A stretch of 64,000 nt of DNA, from positions 1,741,501 through 1,805,500 of the forward strand of contig NZ_CP041253.1 of NCBI RefSeq assembly GCF_006575665.1, in the 5' to 3' direction. This document shows, piece after piece, positions 7,666 through 16,689 of the stretch. This DNA is from Echinicola soli. Lineage in GTDB: Bacteria; Bacteroidota; Bacteroidia; Cytophagales; Cyclobacteriaceae. The translations under genes were made by a program, and so were the position numbers. Position 1 is the stretch's first letter. Each line of letters opens with the position of its first letter. Under the pieces are notes generated by a model, which had not been told where the DNA came from, did no database searches, and saw only the letters and a program-made list of their open reading frames with translations.

Positions 7666-8943
7666 ATGGCTTATATCGAACCGGCTCCGATTAAGGATAA
7701 AGAAAATCCATTGGAGTCAATGATGGAGAGGTTTAATATTGCAGCAGAGAAGTTAGGGCTTTCTGAAGAGGTCTATAATGTGCTGAAAAACCCCGCAAAA
7801 CAAGTGATTGTATCCCTTCCGATCACTATGGACAATGGCAAAATCAAAGTTTTTGAAGGTATTCGTGTGGTACATTCCAATATTTTGGGCCCGGCAAAAG
7901 GGGGAATTCGGTTTGCTCCGGACGTGCATATCGATGAGGTCAGGGCGCTGGCAGCATGGATGACGTGGAAGTGTGCGGTGGTGGATATTCCCTACGGTGG
8001 GGGAAAAGGCGGTGTGCGCTGCAATCCGAGAGAAATGTCACCAGGTGAAATCGAACGGTTAGTCCGTGCCTATACGCTTGCGATGATTGATGTTTTTGGT
8101 CCTGACAAGGACATCCCTGCACCTGATATGGGGACCGGTCCCAGGGAAATGGCCTGGCTAATGGATGAATACTCCAAGGCAAAAGGAACCACAGTGAATG
8201 CCGTCGTGACGGGCAAACCACTCGTTTTGGGAGGCTCGCTGGGGAGAACGGAAGCTACGGGACGTGGCGTGATGGTGTCCGCACTGGCGGCCATGGAAAA
8301 ACTCAAGATCAACCCGTTCCAAGCAACCTGTGCGGTCCAAGGTTTTGGCAACGTAGGTTCTTGGGCTTCGGCATTGCTGGAGGAAAGGGGGCTGAAGGTC
8401 GTGGCGGTTTCGGATATTTCTGGTGCTTATTATAATGCCAACGGTATTGACATCCAAAAGGCTATTGCCTATCGTGATGGCAATAAAGGGGTTTTGGAAG
8501 GATTTGACGGGGCTGAGAAACTGTCAGATCCCTTAGGGTTGCTCGAATTAAAAGTAGATCTACTGGTGCCTGCCGCTGTGGAAGACGTGATCACCAAAGC
8601 TAATGTAGACAAAATCAATGCACGTTTGATCGTAGAAGGAGCCAATGGACCGACCTCCTTTAACGCCGACAAAATCATCAATGAAAAGGGCATCATGGTG
8701 GTGCCGGATATCCTGGCCAATGCTGGCGGGGTGACGGTATCGTACTTCGAATGGGTACAAAACCGTCTCGGGTATAAGTGGACCGCTGAAAGGGTAAACA
8801 GAAGGTCAGATAGGATCATGAAAGAAGCCTTTGACCAAGTGTATAAGACTTCTGTAAAGCATGAGGTGCCAATGAGGATCGCTGCCTATATCGTTGCCAT
8901 CGATAAAGTAGCGCAGACGTACCAGTTCAGGGGAGGATTCTAA
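7666..8943 (+). CDS. gdhA: Glu/Leu/Phe/Val dehydrogenase (glutamate dehydrogenase)
   Basis: 425 residues, the short hexameric GDH type. It reversibly interconverts glutamate and 2-oxoglutarate plus ammonium. The substrate-binding region reads PAKGGIRFAPDV, followed by MTWKCAVVDIPYGGGKGG with the catalytic lysine block. The Rossmann motif GFGNVGSWA lies near residue 227, and ANAGGVTVSYFEW is the conserved late segment. Whether it prefers NAD or NADP cannot be read with confidence. It has its own 74-nt AT-rich leader and no obvious operon partner. Confidence 0.95.
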   Translation: MAYIEPAPIKDKENPLESMMERFNIAAEKLGLSEEVYNVLKNPAKQVIVSLPITMDNGKIKVFEGIRVVHSNILGPAKGGIRFAPDVHIDEVRALAAWMTWKCAVVDIPYGGGKGGVRCNPREMSPGEIERLVRAYTLAMIDVFGPDKDIPAPDMGTGPREMAWLMDEYSKAKGTTVNAVVTGKPLVLGGSLGRTEATGRGVMVSALAAMEKLKINPFQATCAVQGFGNVGSWASALLEERGLKVVAVSDISGAYYNANGIDIQKAIAYRDGNKGVLEGFDGAEKLSDPLGLLELKVDLLVPAAVEDVITKANVDKINARLIVEGANGPTSFNADKIINEKGIMVVPDILANAGGVTVSYFEWVQNRLGYKWTAERVNRRSDRIMKEAFDQVYKTSVKHEVPMRIAAYIVAIDKVAQTYQFRGGF

Positions 8944-9528
8944 CAGGCCTGATCGGTTATATTATATATTGTGAAAAATTATTCAAATGGCTCCGGTGGT
9001 GAACTTTCATGTCCGGTGCCATTTACATTTTCGCCCCCAATAGGGACATGTTACCAGCACTCTGGTATTTACCGTCTAACCTGAGTCCATGAATTCGATG
9101 TCCATCCGTCTACAACCTTCCTCAACGCCCTGCCTGGAGCAGACAGGCTCGCAGTGACGGTTTTTAAATCGAACGGAGGTTACTAATAACGTAAAACCAT
9201 AATAGTTAAAGGCAGCACCACCGGTGTCTAAGACATGAGGTGCTTGGCTTTTAGTTTTTAGAAGTATCGAGCATTAAAGACTTAGTGGCCTGGAGCCTTT
9301 TCGGCCAATCTTTTATCCTATAAAAGCTTAATATTTAGACCAAAATTTCCCAGTCCCCAGAAATAATGCCTTCCCCTGTGCTGAAGGTATATTCATTTTT
9401 TTCTTTAACATACCGAGAAATATTGGCAAATTGCAGCAGAATTTAATTTGGGTCAGCAAGGTTGTTTGTAATAAAGGAACTAAAATTAAATTCAAAACAT
9501 TGATTTATATTGAATTAACCCCATACTG
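8944..9528. other. Intergenic region with degenerate repeat fragments
   Basis: 585 bp without a credible gene. Positions 9105-9162 (CCGTCTACAACC to CGCAGTGACGG) resemble the tail of the palindromic module found elsewhere. Around 9344-9378, read on the minus strand, ATTATTTCTGGGGACTGGG resembles the head of the GGAYCAAGC elements. Both look decayed. The last 60 bp are AT-rich and probably hold the psd promoter, but no clean TAnnTTTG box is visible. Confidence 0.4.
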
Positions 9529-10191
9529 ATGACGATACATAAAGAAGGACGAAAATTATTGTTCTGGATGTTGGTAGTGCTCGCGGGTGTCAACTTTGCG
9601 ACGCATCAATTAATGCCAGGGCAGGACACCGTATTGAACTTGATTTTACTGGCCAGTATCATTATTTATTTGTTGGTACTGCAGTTTTTCAGAAATCCTA
9701 CCATTCTGATGCCAGAAGATGAGCAACTGGTTTATGCTCCAGCGGATGGAAAGGTAGTGGTGATCGAAGAAGCGCAGGAAGATGAATTCCTAAAAGAGCG
9801 GAGAAAGCAAATTTCCATCTTTATGTCTCCTGTAAATGTCCATGTTAATCGATCTCCTGTAAGCGGTATTGTGGAGTACTTTAAATACCATCCCGGTAAA
9901 TACATGGTGGCCTGGCATCCTAAGGCAAGCTATGAAAACGAGCGGTCTACCATGGTGATCAGACACACTAAAACAGGCGTGCAATTATTGGTAAGGCAAA
10001 TTGCCGGTGCGGTGGCAAGAAGGATCAAGTACTATGTGAAAGAGGGTGATCCATTGGTCCAAGGAGGAGAGTTTGGCTTTATCAAGTTTGGTTCCAGGGT
10101 CGATGTGTTTGTGCCCTTGGATGCTGAGATATTGGTGAATATTGACGATAAGACCAAGGGAGGCATGACACCATTGGCGAGGCTAAAATAG
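9529..10191 (+). CDS. psd: Phosphatidylserine decarboxylase, short (archaeal-type) proenzyme
   Basis: Converts phosphatidylserine to phosphatidylethanolamine, the main Bacteroidota phospholipid, at the membrane. 220 residues. Two N-terminal hydrophobic segments (about 11-24 and 35-55) are followed by YAPADGKV, the conserved FMSPVNVHVNRSP and, near the C-terminus, Gly188-Ser189 in FGSRVD. That is the autocleavage site generating the pyruvoyl group; short-form enzymes have GS where the E. coli type has LGST. A strong hairpin follows the stop. Confidence 0.94.
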   Translation: MTIHKEGRKLLFWMLVVLAGVNFATHQLMPGQDTVLNLILLASIIIYLLVLQFFRNPTILMPEDEQLVYAPADGKVVVIEEAQEDEFLKERRKQISIFMSPVNVHVNRSPVSGIVEYFKYHPGKYMVAWHPKASYENERSTMVIRHTKTGVQLLVRQIAGAVARRIKYYVKEGDPLVQGGEFGFIKFGSRVDVFVPLDAEILVNIDDKTKGGMTPLARLK

Positions 10192-10212
10192 CATGATTTT
10201 ATTAAACAACTT

Positions 10213-10257
10213 AAAAGCGGCCAGTTTCCAGTGAAGGGAAATTAGCCGCTTTTTTTG
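10213..10257 (+). terminator. Rho-independent terminator of psd
   Basis: AAAAGCGGC pairs with GCCGCTTTT, with an inner TTTCC/GGGAA pairing, followed by a run of T. It starts 21 nt after the psd stop codon. Confidence 0.85.
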
Positions 10258-10289
10258 TAGGGATTAACTCTTGCCAATCGTAGTATCTG

Positions 10290-10471
10290 GGGTCAAGCGG
10301 AAAAGTTGGGGGATTAGGGTTGGTTTCGATAGCACGCAGATGGTGCTGATTAATAGGATTTTCGCTGATTTTTTTATACTGGAGCATGCATTCCTATTGC
10401 TACATTAAAGAGAAATATGCTTACCAAAATCACCAGGAAATCGCTCATCCCCCAGGAATATTGCTTGGTCC
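10290..10471 (-). mobile_element. MITE-like element, copy A (182 bp, lacks inner module)
   Basis: Reverse-oriented relative of 14080-14403 and 53148-53471. Its outer ends are GGGTCAAGC on the left and GCTTGGTCC on the right, that is the GGAYCAAGC inverted repeats. The 8 bp outside each end are AGTATCTG (10282-10289) and TATATCTG (10472-10479), six of eight identical, consistent with a slightly decayed target duplication. It keeps both outer halves (GGTAAGCATATTTCTC and TGCGTGCTATCGAAACC) but has no 108-bp palindromic module. No coding capacity. Confidence 0.75.
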
Positions 10472-10508
10472 TATATCTGAAGCCGAAGTTGCCACTTAAT
10501 CCGAATGA

Positions 10509-11903
10509 TTATTCTTTTGACAATCGGTATACACCTTTTTGCTCTTTTTGATAAAGCTCTCCCAAGGCGGGGATGTGTTCTATTATTTTCTCGAACAGGC
10601 CTTCCTGATCATAAATAACAGTTGGTTTCTCGCGTAAAAAATTCAAATAAACTTCGACCATATTTTCGTGGTCTGTGTAATCTGTGAGCACACGTTTGGA
10701 AAGCCGGTAATTAAGGTAGGGGCTGGCAAGGGAAGCGTGTTGATATGCACTTATCTCATCACCAAGCACAACGATCCTTTTGGCGTACGGCTGTACGGTT
10801 TCATCCAAGGTGTAATTCCATGTCTTGTTGGATTGGATTTTATAAACGGTCCATGTGTAACCCACCGCTGGGATGAGCAGTATAAAAGTGTAAAAAAGGA
10901 AACTCAGCTGTTTTCTATTGGTCAGATGGATAAATATCTGTGCGATAAAGTAGGTCAGTCCCGGCAAGATGATGACCATTTGGTAAGGAGTCCTTCTGTT
11001 GGCAATGAAGACTGAAAAGATGGCGAAAATGGTATAGAGCAGCATCAACTGTTTTTGTTTTTGCTGATTGACGGTGATACTGGTCGTGACCGTGCCCACA
11101 AAATAGCCAATAACGGCAAACAGCAGTGGTGCGACTAGCAATGTCAGCAGGTCGATATAGGTCACATGTGGGTAGCTGCTGGTAATTCGCGTAGCCAAAA
11201 CAAATTCCGTGATAAACTCAGGCAGTCCACCAATCCAGAAAAAATAGATGCAGCATAGCACAAATGGTTGGAAATAACCTACCAGGGAAAGGATAAGTTG
11301 GTTAAAGCTAAAGCCACTGACGGTAATGCCGGCTACCAAAAGGAAGGGCAAAAACACGATCATTGGAAAGTGGAAGCATACGGCAATGCCTCCAAAGAGA
11401 CCTACAAGCAAAATGGATTCAGTATTTTGCTCATTTAACAGGGTCTGGGAAAATAACTGGCCCAGGGCAAGTATGATGAAAGTCGTTCCCATCAGTGCCG
11501 GGGAAAGTGTCAGCAGGTCAAATGAGAAGTGGAAAAGTACCAACATGACCAGGGCTGGAACATAGGAAGTATTGTCAAAGGCTTTGTACAGGATAAAGAG
11601 GCGATTGACATAGTATATCTGAAAGAGGATAATACATGCTGCCAAGAGCTTATACATCCACCAAGATCGACCTACCAGAAAATCGATTGACCAATAGATA
11701 TAGGCCGATAGCGGCCCAATGTCATCTACGATATCAACGTACAGGTAATGACCGTTTCCGAGACGTTCTCCTACCAGCATCCAAGAAAGCTCAGGGCTTA
11801 GCAGCGGGATATTCATCAGCACATAAGGAAGGCTGAGTGCTATAAAAAGCAGTGCGATACCTAGGATTCTGAACGGATCGTTGATTTTGAAAAAACTAAG
11901 CAA
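10509..11903 (-). CDS. Polytopic membrane protein of unknown function (GT-C-like topology)
   Basis: 464 residues. About ten to eleven hydrophobic segments run from residue 12 to about 355, then a soluble C-terminal domain of about 100 residues. The first loop contains LSPELSWMLVGERLGNGHY with acidic residues (VDIVDDIGP), reminiscent of the first periplasmic loop of GT-C glycosyltransferases; the C-terminal RIVVLGDEISAYQHASLASPYLNYR also fits that class. I do not recognise a named family and the resemblance is topological only. It is divergent from rbfA with a 92-bp spacer. Confidence 0.7.
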   Translation of the reverse strand: MLSFFKINDPFRILGIALLFIALSLPYVLMNIPLLSPELSWMLVGERLGNGHYLYVDIVDDIGPLSAYIYWSIDFLVGRSWWMYKLLAACIILFQIYYVNRLFILYKAFDNTSYVPALVMLVLFHFSFDLLTLSPALMGTTFIILALGQLFSQTLLNEQNTESILLVGLFGGIAVCFHFPMIVFLPFLLVAGITVSGFSFNQLILSLVGYFQPFVLCCIYFFWIGGLPEFITEFVLATRITSSYPHVTYIDLLTLLVAPLLFAVIGYFVGTVTTSITVNQQKQKQLMLLYTIFAIFSVFIANRRTPYQMVIILPGLTYFIAQIFIHLTNRKQLSFLFYTFILLIPAVGYTWTVYKIQSNKTWNYTLDETVQPYAKRIVVLGDEISAYQHASLASPYLNYRLSKRVLTDYTDHENMVEVYLNFLREKPTVIYDQEGLFEKIIEHIPALGELYQKEQKGVYRLSKE

Positions 11904-11969
11904 GGGTAATATCTGTTGATAGTTATGTATTCTGAACGTACGAAATTAAAGGTTAGTCGATTAAATCAC

Positions 11970-11977
11970 TAAATTTG
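11970..11977 (+). promoter_or_regulatory. -7 box of rbfA promoter
   Basis: TAAATTTG, a perfect TAnnTTTG box 18 nt upstream of the rbfA ATG. A -33 element is not obvious. Confidence 0.5.
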
Positions 11978-11995
11978 TACCGATAATTATTCAAT

Positions 11996-12376
11996 ATGGA
12001 AAGCAAGAGACAACAAAAGTATTCAAAGTTAATTCAAAAAGAACTGGGAGATATCTTTCAGCGGGAATCCAGGCCATTGGTGGGCAATGCCATGGTCACG
12101 GTTACCAGAGTGCTGATGAGCCCGGATCTAGGAGTGGCCAAAATCTACCTAAGTTTCTTATTGGCCAATAACAAGGAGTTGTTAGAAAAAATCGATGAGC
12201 ACAAAAAGGAGATCAGAAAGCACCTTGGCAAGAGGATTGGCAAGACGGTGAGGAGCGTTCCTGAATTGGTCTTTTACCCGGATGACTCTTCTGCCTATGC
12301 ACAGCACATGGACAAGGTCATCGGAGATTTGGATATTCCCCAATCATCAGATGATGATGAGGAGGAAGATGACTAA
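11996..12376 (+). CDS. rbfA: Ribosome-binding factor A
   Basis: Binds the 30S subunit during maturation of the 16S rRNA 5' end. 126 residues, normal for RbfA. The N-terminal SKRQQKYSKLIQKELGDIF helix, VTVTRVLMSPDLGVAKIYLSF and RKHLGKRIGKTVRSVPELVFYPDDS form the KH-like fold signature. The C-terminus ends in an acidic tail. It precedes the permease gene in the same direction, separated by 211 bp. Confidence 0.95.
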   Translation: MESKRQQKYSKLIQKELGDIFQRESRPLVGNAMVTVTRVLMSPDLGVAKIYLSFLLANNKELLEKIDEHKKEIRKHLGKRIGKTVRSVPELVFYPDDSSAYAQHMDKVIGDLDIPQSSDDDEEEDD

Positions 12377-12587
12377 AGAATGGTTTTTTAGAAACCGTTT
12401 TTTTCAAGCCCAAAATTGAAGTATCTTAGGTCAGTGGTGGACTGTGGATGGAGGATGAGTTTTTGCTGATCCCAGATGATGGGGCCTTTCCTCCGATCAT
12501 AAAAAAATGAGTAACTGCTCACCGACCAGTTTGCCCTATTTAAATAAGCGTTAAATTATTCACCTTTAACCTCGATATTACCATTCA

Positions 12588-13811
12588 GTGAACCTTTCCT
12601 TTTTTATTGCATCCCGGTATTTCAGAAGTAAGAAGAAACGGAATTTTATCAATATCCTCTCCAGGATAGCGATGATTGGTGTGGCGGTGGGAACCATGGC
12701 ACTGGTGATCGTGCTTTCCGTGTTTAACGGATTGGAGGATTTGATCAGGGGGCTGTATGCCTCTTTTGATGCGCCACTGAAAGTAGAGCTGGTGAAGGGT
12801 AAGTCTTTTGAAGTGAGTGATGGTTTTTTGGATAGTTTAAACGCTTTGGGGGGCGTGGAGGCCATCACAGAAGTAATAGAAGACAATGCCCTGCTGAAGT
12901 ATGGCGAAGACCAAATGGTGGTGACCATGAAAGGGGTCAGCGATGAGTTTTTGGATGAAGAGCGGTTTGACCAAGGGTATTTTGCTGGCGAGATGACCTT
13001 GGGAGATGTAAAGCAGCCCAAGGCCATCATGGGTAGAGGTGTCAGCTTTATGCTAGGGGTGGATCCCAAAAATGAGTTTGAACAGCTGCGGATGTTTTAT
13101 CCCAAGGCACCTAGGGCAGGAACGATCGACCCCAGACAGATGTACAATTCCGGTAGGTTGGGGCTGGCGGGAACTTTCGCTTTGGAGAAAAAATTTGATG
13201 ATAATTATGTGGTAGTGCCCTTGACTTTTGCGAGGGATATCATGGGGTATGGGAATAAGCGCACCGCATTGGAAGTGAAAGTGGCTGCGGGTGCTTCCGT
13301 ATCACATGTAAAGGCCAAAATGCGGGAACTGCTTGGGGATGATTTTACCGTAAAGGATACGGACGAGCAGCATGCGGGATTGCTTAGGGCTATCAGGATT
13401 GAAAAATTATTCGTATTTATCACCCTGACTTTTATTTTGGCCGTGGCCTCATTTAATATATTCTTTTCCCTTAGCATGCTGGCCATCGAAAAGAAGAAGG
13501 ACATCGCTGTCATGATCGCTATGGGAGCGACTGAAAAGCTGATTCGTTCCATTTATATCAAACAAGGGGCTATTATAGCGTTTTCTGGGGCGATCGTAGG
13601 GCTAGTGTTGGGATTTTTGGTTTGTTGGTTGCAGGATCGTTTTGGGCTGGTATCACTTGGAGTGGCGAGTTCTGTGGTGGACAGTTACCCTGTCAAAATG
13701 ATCTGGACGGATTTTCTATGGACGAGCCTTAGTCTTATTGTCATTACATTTTTTGCCGCCTACCGACCAGCTAGCATCGCTGCAAAGGTCAATACAGTAG
13801 AGCATTTGTAA
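12588..13811 (+). CDS. LolC/LolE-type ABC transporter permease (FtsX/MacB domains)
   Basis: 407 residues from a GTG start (MNLSFFIASRYFRSKKKRNF). There is one N-terminal membrane segment (about 23-47, RIAMIGVAVGTMALVIVLSV), a large periplasmic MacB_PCD domain, then three C-terminal segments of the FtsX domain. This is the lipoprotein-releasing LolCDE permease arrangement. The FtsX signature region is SLSMLAIEKKKDIAVMIAMGA. Substrate assignment to lipoprotein sorting is by family. No partner ATPase is adjacent, which is common in Bacteroidota. Confidence 0.9.
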   Translation: MNLSFFIASRYFRSKKKRNFINILSRIAMIGVAVGTMALVIVLSVFNGLEDLIRGLYASFDAPLKVELVKGKSFEVSDGFLDSLNALGGVEAITEVIEDNALLKYGEDQMVVTMKGVSDEFLDEERFDQGYFAGEMTLGDVKQPKAIMGRGVSFMLGVDPKNEFEQLRMFYPKAPRAGTIDPRQMYNSGRLGLAGTFALEKKFDDNYVVVPLTFARDIMGYGNKRTALEVKVAAGASVSHVKAKMRELLGDDFTVKDTDEQHAGLLRAIRIEKLFVFITLTFILAVASFNIFFSLSMLAIEKKKDIAVMIAMGATEKLIRSIYIKQGAIIAFSGAIVGLVLGFLVCWLQDRFGLVSLGVASSVVDSYPVKMIWTDFLWTSLSLIVITFFAAYRPASIAAKVNTVEHL

Positions 13812-13850
13812 GCCTTTTAGGGGGAAGTTTTAAAACACCGTCATAGTCAC

Positions 13851-14062
13851 GGATCAAGCAATATTTCTGGGGGCGGGAGAAGATTTATATTTATTTGGTA
13901 TGTCGCCACGAAGTCGCCAAGACACGAAGTGTTTTGTAGGCGGATTCCAAGTTTCATGGAAAACAAACAGCTTTGGGTCTTAGAATCTTTGTGGCAAAAA
14001 AACAAAAAAGAAATCCTATTAAAATAAAGGGATTCATGCCCTCAACTTTTTCGCTTGCCTCC
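13851..14062 (+). mobile_element. MITE-like element, second subfamily (left member of a tandem pair)
   Basis: Starts GGATCAAGCAATATTTCTGG and shares its first 110 bp with 4432-4545. It ends around CTCAACTTTTTCGCTTGCC, a decayed version of the tail CCCAACTTTTCCGCTTGATCC. The 8 bp to the left, ATAGTCAC (13843-13850), do not recur at its own right end. They recur at 14404-14411, after the neighbouring element. Confidence 0.65.
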
Positions 14063-14079
14063 TCTTTAGCACATTTTGA

Positions 14080-14403
14080 GGACCAAGCAATATTTCTGGA
14101 AGATGAGAGATTTCCAGGTGGTTTTGGTAAGCATATTTCTCTTTAATGTAGCAATAGGAATGTGTAGATTATAAAATCAGTATAAATCCGTCATTGCGAG
14201 GAAGTATAGCCTGTCCCGACCTATCGGGAACGTGGCAATCCCGTATTAAGAAAACGAGATTGCTTCACTCCGTTGCTCTGCATTCGCAATGACGGTATTT
14301 TAAATCGCGTTTATTATAAAAAATCAGCGAGAATCTTATTAATCTGCATCATCTGCGTGCTATCGAAACCAATCCTAATCCCCCCAACTTTTCCGCTTGA
14401 TCC
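14080..14403 (+). mobile_element. MITE-like element, copy B (324 bp, with inner module)
   Basis: Ends are GGACCAAGC and GCTTGATCC, inverted repeats of each other. It is about 90 percent alike by eye to 53148-53471 and exactly the same length, but the internal 14188-14295 module is in the opposite orientation. The bases just outside its right end are ATAGTCAC, matching the bases left of the neighbouring element at 13851, not those left of its own head. No coding capacity. Confidence 0.75.
14188..14295 (+). repeat. Inner palindromic module of copy B
   Basis: 108 bp bounded by perfect 12-bp inverted repeats CCGTCATTGCGA and TCGCAATGACGG. It contains a nested hairpin TCCCGACCTATCGGGA. It is flanked outside by near-direct repeats ATTATAAAATCAG (14168-14180) and ATTATAAAAAATCAG (14313-14327). 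The same module is inverted at 53256-53363, and looser relatives sit at 4197-4290 and 63109-63236. Confidence 0.8.
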
Positions 14404-14457
14404 ATAGTCACCGCTTCAACCCTGATTTTACGGTTGAACTTAAGTTTCTGAACAAGC

Positions 14458-14496
14458 GAGCACCTCGGGAAAGGATTGTTGTATCCCGAGGTGCTC
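14458..14496. terminator. Strong hairpin downstream of the minus-strand secreted protein gene
   Basis: GAGCACCTCGGGA pairs perfectly over 13 bp with TCCCGAGGTGCTC around a 13-nt loop. The T-rich run is on the plus side (GTGTTTTTTGG), so as a classical terminator it best serves plus-strand transcription. Its position 42 bp beyond the end of the minus-strand gene still makes it a 3' end structure for that gene. Confidence 0.6.
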
Positions 14497-14538
14497 ACGT
14501 GTTTTTTGGTTAATTCAGGTTATGAAGGGTGTTCCTGA

Positions 14539-16107
14539 TTATTGATAACTAAATGTTTTTTCAAAATCCAGCCTTGCCATTCTGTAAGCTTTGTTGTATT
14601 GTCCCAAAACCACCATTTGATGGTTGGAGACTTGCTTGCAGGCCAAAGGTTTCGTGAGAATGTGGGGGTCACGGCTGAAGGGCAGTGATTCTTTCTTTAT
14701 GTTTCCATGCCAATCCAGCTCGACCATGGCGATCAAAACGTCCTTTTGAGTGGCTTTGGGATTAAAGTGTACTGGCTCACAAACTCCTTCACATAGATTT
14801 TCAGGGTGGTCATTAAATACCAAGTAGACTTTGTCGTTCAGGACAGCCGTAGCGTAGGATGAAAAAAAGCTGTATCCTTCAGGGGATACTTGGTTTTTAC
14901 GGATTTGCTCGGTCCACATTACTTCACCATCAGGGGCAATGCTCACCACGGCGATGGTGTTAAATGCTGTTTTGGCAGTACGATAGTTGGTGCGGGGATT
15001 AAAGCCTGCCGTCTGGGTGGCTTGTTCTGCAATGAGAATGGCACTTCCATCGCCACGGAAGGTGATGTCATTCAGGCGGTAGGCGTACAATCCTTCTTGC
15101 TTCTCTTCTTTGGTGGCTTTATCATTTTCTGCCAATAGAATGGGTGCAAAAGGTTTAAAGCTTTTTTGGATCATTTTTGGTCCCGCGAAGGTGAGAAAAT
15201 AACTGCCGGCGGATGTTTGACCATCGGTGGTGGTAAAAAAACCGGTACACACAAGTTGTGATTTTTCATTCGTCCCGATCTGCATTTTGGTCAGGTGTTT
15301 TCCATCCACTTTGGGGAATACTTCAGCGATGGTAGCTCCGCTGTTGGTGATGGAGGTAATGCTGAATTGATAATTGGGCTCCCAAAATTTTTCCAGCGCT
15401 TTTTCACTATCGGCGTACTTTTTCAGGATAAATACATCACCCGATCTGGATAAGTGGTAATTCATGATGTGATAGTAACCAGTCTCCTGAGATGCTTTCA
15501 GTTGATGCTTCCATTGTGGACTTAGATTTTTATCCAACACCGCAAAATGAAGCTGGTCTGGGGTGTTCTTAGTCCCAGCCTGTGTAAATGTGCTCAGAAG
15601 GAAATTGCCTCCCGCTGAGAGTTTGAGATAGAAGGCGGGATGTTCAAATTTAGCTTTTCCACTTTCTGGAATACGTTGTAATACAGCAGGTGATTGGCGA
15701 AGGGTCAGGGTGGATTTGTCAATTTCATCCGCCAACAGGACATTGCTATTATCCATAGAGGTGCTGTAAAAACAATAGAGTTTGCTGCCTATTTGTAGGA
15801 TGCGTTCAAATTTTACAGGTGTTTTTGTGTCCATCACTTGAAGCTGACGAAAACTTCTGAGCTCCATTTGATTATTGTAAAACTCCAGGATTGGAAATCC
15901 TTCCATTCCTCTCAATTCATCACTAAGTTTTATTTTGGTTACAAAGATGCCGTTTTTGTCATGAGCTACGATCTGGTTGGGCATCATATTGTTTTTTGTA
16001 TAATGCTGGCTGCCCAGATGTATTTTAGTGCTGCTGCCTGATGTAGATTGTGCTTGAAGCAGCGTAAGAGAAGTGACGAGTAGTAGAAGTGTTAACGTTG
16101 TTTTCAT
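14539..16107 (-). CDS. Secreted protein of unknown function
   Basis: 522 residues. Clear Sec signal peptide (MKTTLTLLLLVTSLTLLQAQ, cleavage probably after AQA or AQ). The rest is soluble and beta-rich, with repeated segments resembling propeller blades (for example KLYCFYSTSMDNSNVLLADE, NFLLSTFTQAGTKNTPDQL, DVFILKKYADSEK, KVYLVFNDHPENLC). I do not recognise a named family. A pair of cysteines (LCEGVCEPVHF) near residue 440 may form a disulfide or bind metal. The leader region is AT-rich and the gene stands alone between two long spacers. Confidence 0.8.
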   Translation of the reverse strand: MKTTLTLLLLVTSLTLLQAQSTSGSSTKIHLGSQHYTKNNMMPNQIVAHDKNGIFVTKIKLSDELRGMEGFPILEFYNNQMELRSFRQLQVMDTKTPVKFERILQIGSKLYCFYSTSMDNSNVLLADEIDKSTLTLRQSPAVLQRIPESGKAKFEHPAFYLKLSAGGNFLLSTFTQAGTKNTPDQLHFAVLDKNLSPQWKHQLKASQETGYYHIMNYHLSRSGDVFILKKYADSEKALEKFWEPNYQFSITSITNSGATIAEVFPKVDGKHLTKMQIGTNEKSQLVCTGFFTTTDGQTSAGSYFLTFAGPKMIQKSFKPFAPILLAENDKATKEEKQEGLYAYRLNDITFRGDGSAILIAEQATQTAGFNPRTNYRTAKTAFNTIAVVSIAPDGEVMWTEQIRKNQVSPEGYSFFSSYATAVLNDKVYLVFNDHPENLCEGVCEPVHFNPKATQKDVLIAMVELDWHGNIKKESLPFSRDPHILTKPLACKQVSNHQMVVLGQYNKAYRMARLDFEKTFSYQ

Positions 16108-16689
16108 AAGGGCTTGATTTTAAGTCAAATATCTGTATAAATTAATCAAAATACAAAAAAATATATTTGAAATACATTTATATTGATTTAAATATAGGTT
16201 TTTAAGCAGGTTTCGGTTTTTTTATGCCGAGTCCGTTGTTACCTATTGATTATGTGTAATCGAAATGATTGGGTGATCAAAGACTACATGACAAAATTAT
16301 ACCTTTAATTAACAAAAAATGTATTTTCACATACGTATATGTACGCACATTAGGTAATTTCTTTAGAGATGGACAGCAGGGAGGGGCCATAGAGAAAATA
16401 GCTATGGTTGGGGAGATGTTTTGAGATCAGGGATTGGAGTTTTCCGAAGTCTTTGCAGGATGGGGAAAGCGATAAAGGACTTAAATATCAGGTAAAGAGG
16501 CCGTTTGACCTAAGAGATGCTCTTTTTAACTAGTAGAGTATACAAGGAAATTTATATTGGTGATTATTGCCTTAATTCATCTCTTTTTTCTATTAAAAGT
16601 TGAAATAATTATTTACTTTGCAAGCTAGTACATTTTAAAAATCACACCTCTCCGGGTGGTTTTGGCTCGATAGATTAGTAGAAAAGATT
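16108..16689. other. Long AT-rich spacer before the SNF2 gene
   Basis: 582 bp with no credible gene on either strand. It holds a short hairpin (CCATAG and CTATGG, around 16388-16410) and the palindromic stretch CATACGTATATG near 16330. TTTACTTTGC near 16613-16622 is one base short of a -7 box and may belong to the SNF2 promoter. Confidence 0.4.

Noticed and set aside
13851..14403. CRISPR array or direct-repeat array
   Set aside because: Repeats are long, two-copy and palindromic with inverted ends; there is no regular spacer-repeat periodicity.
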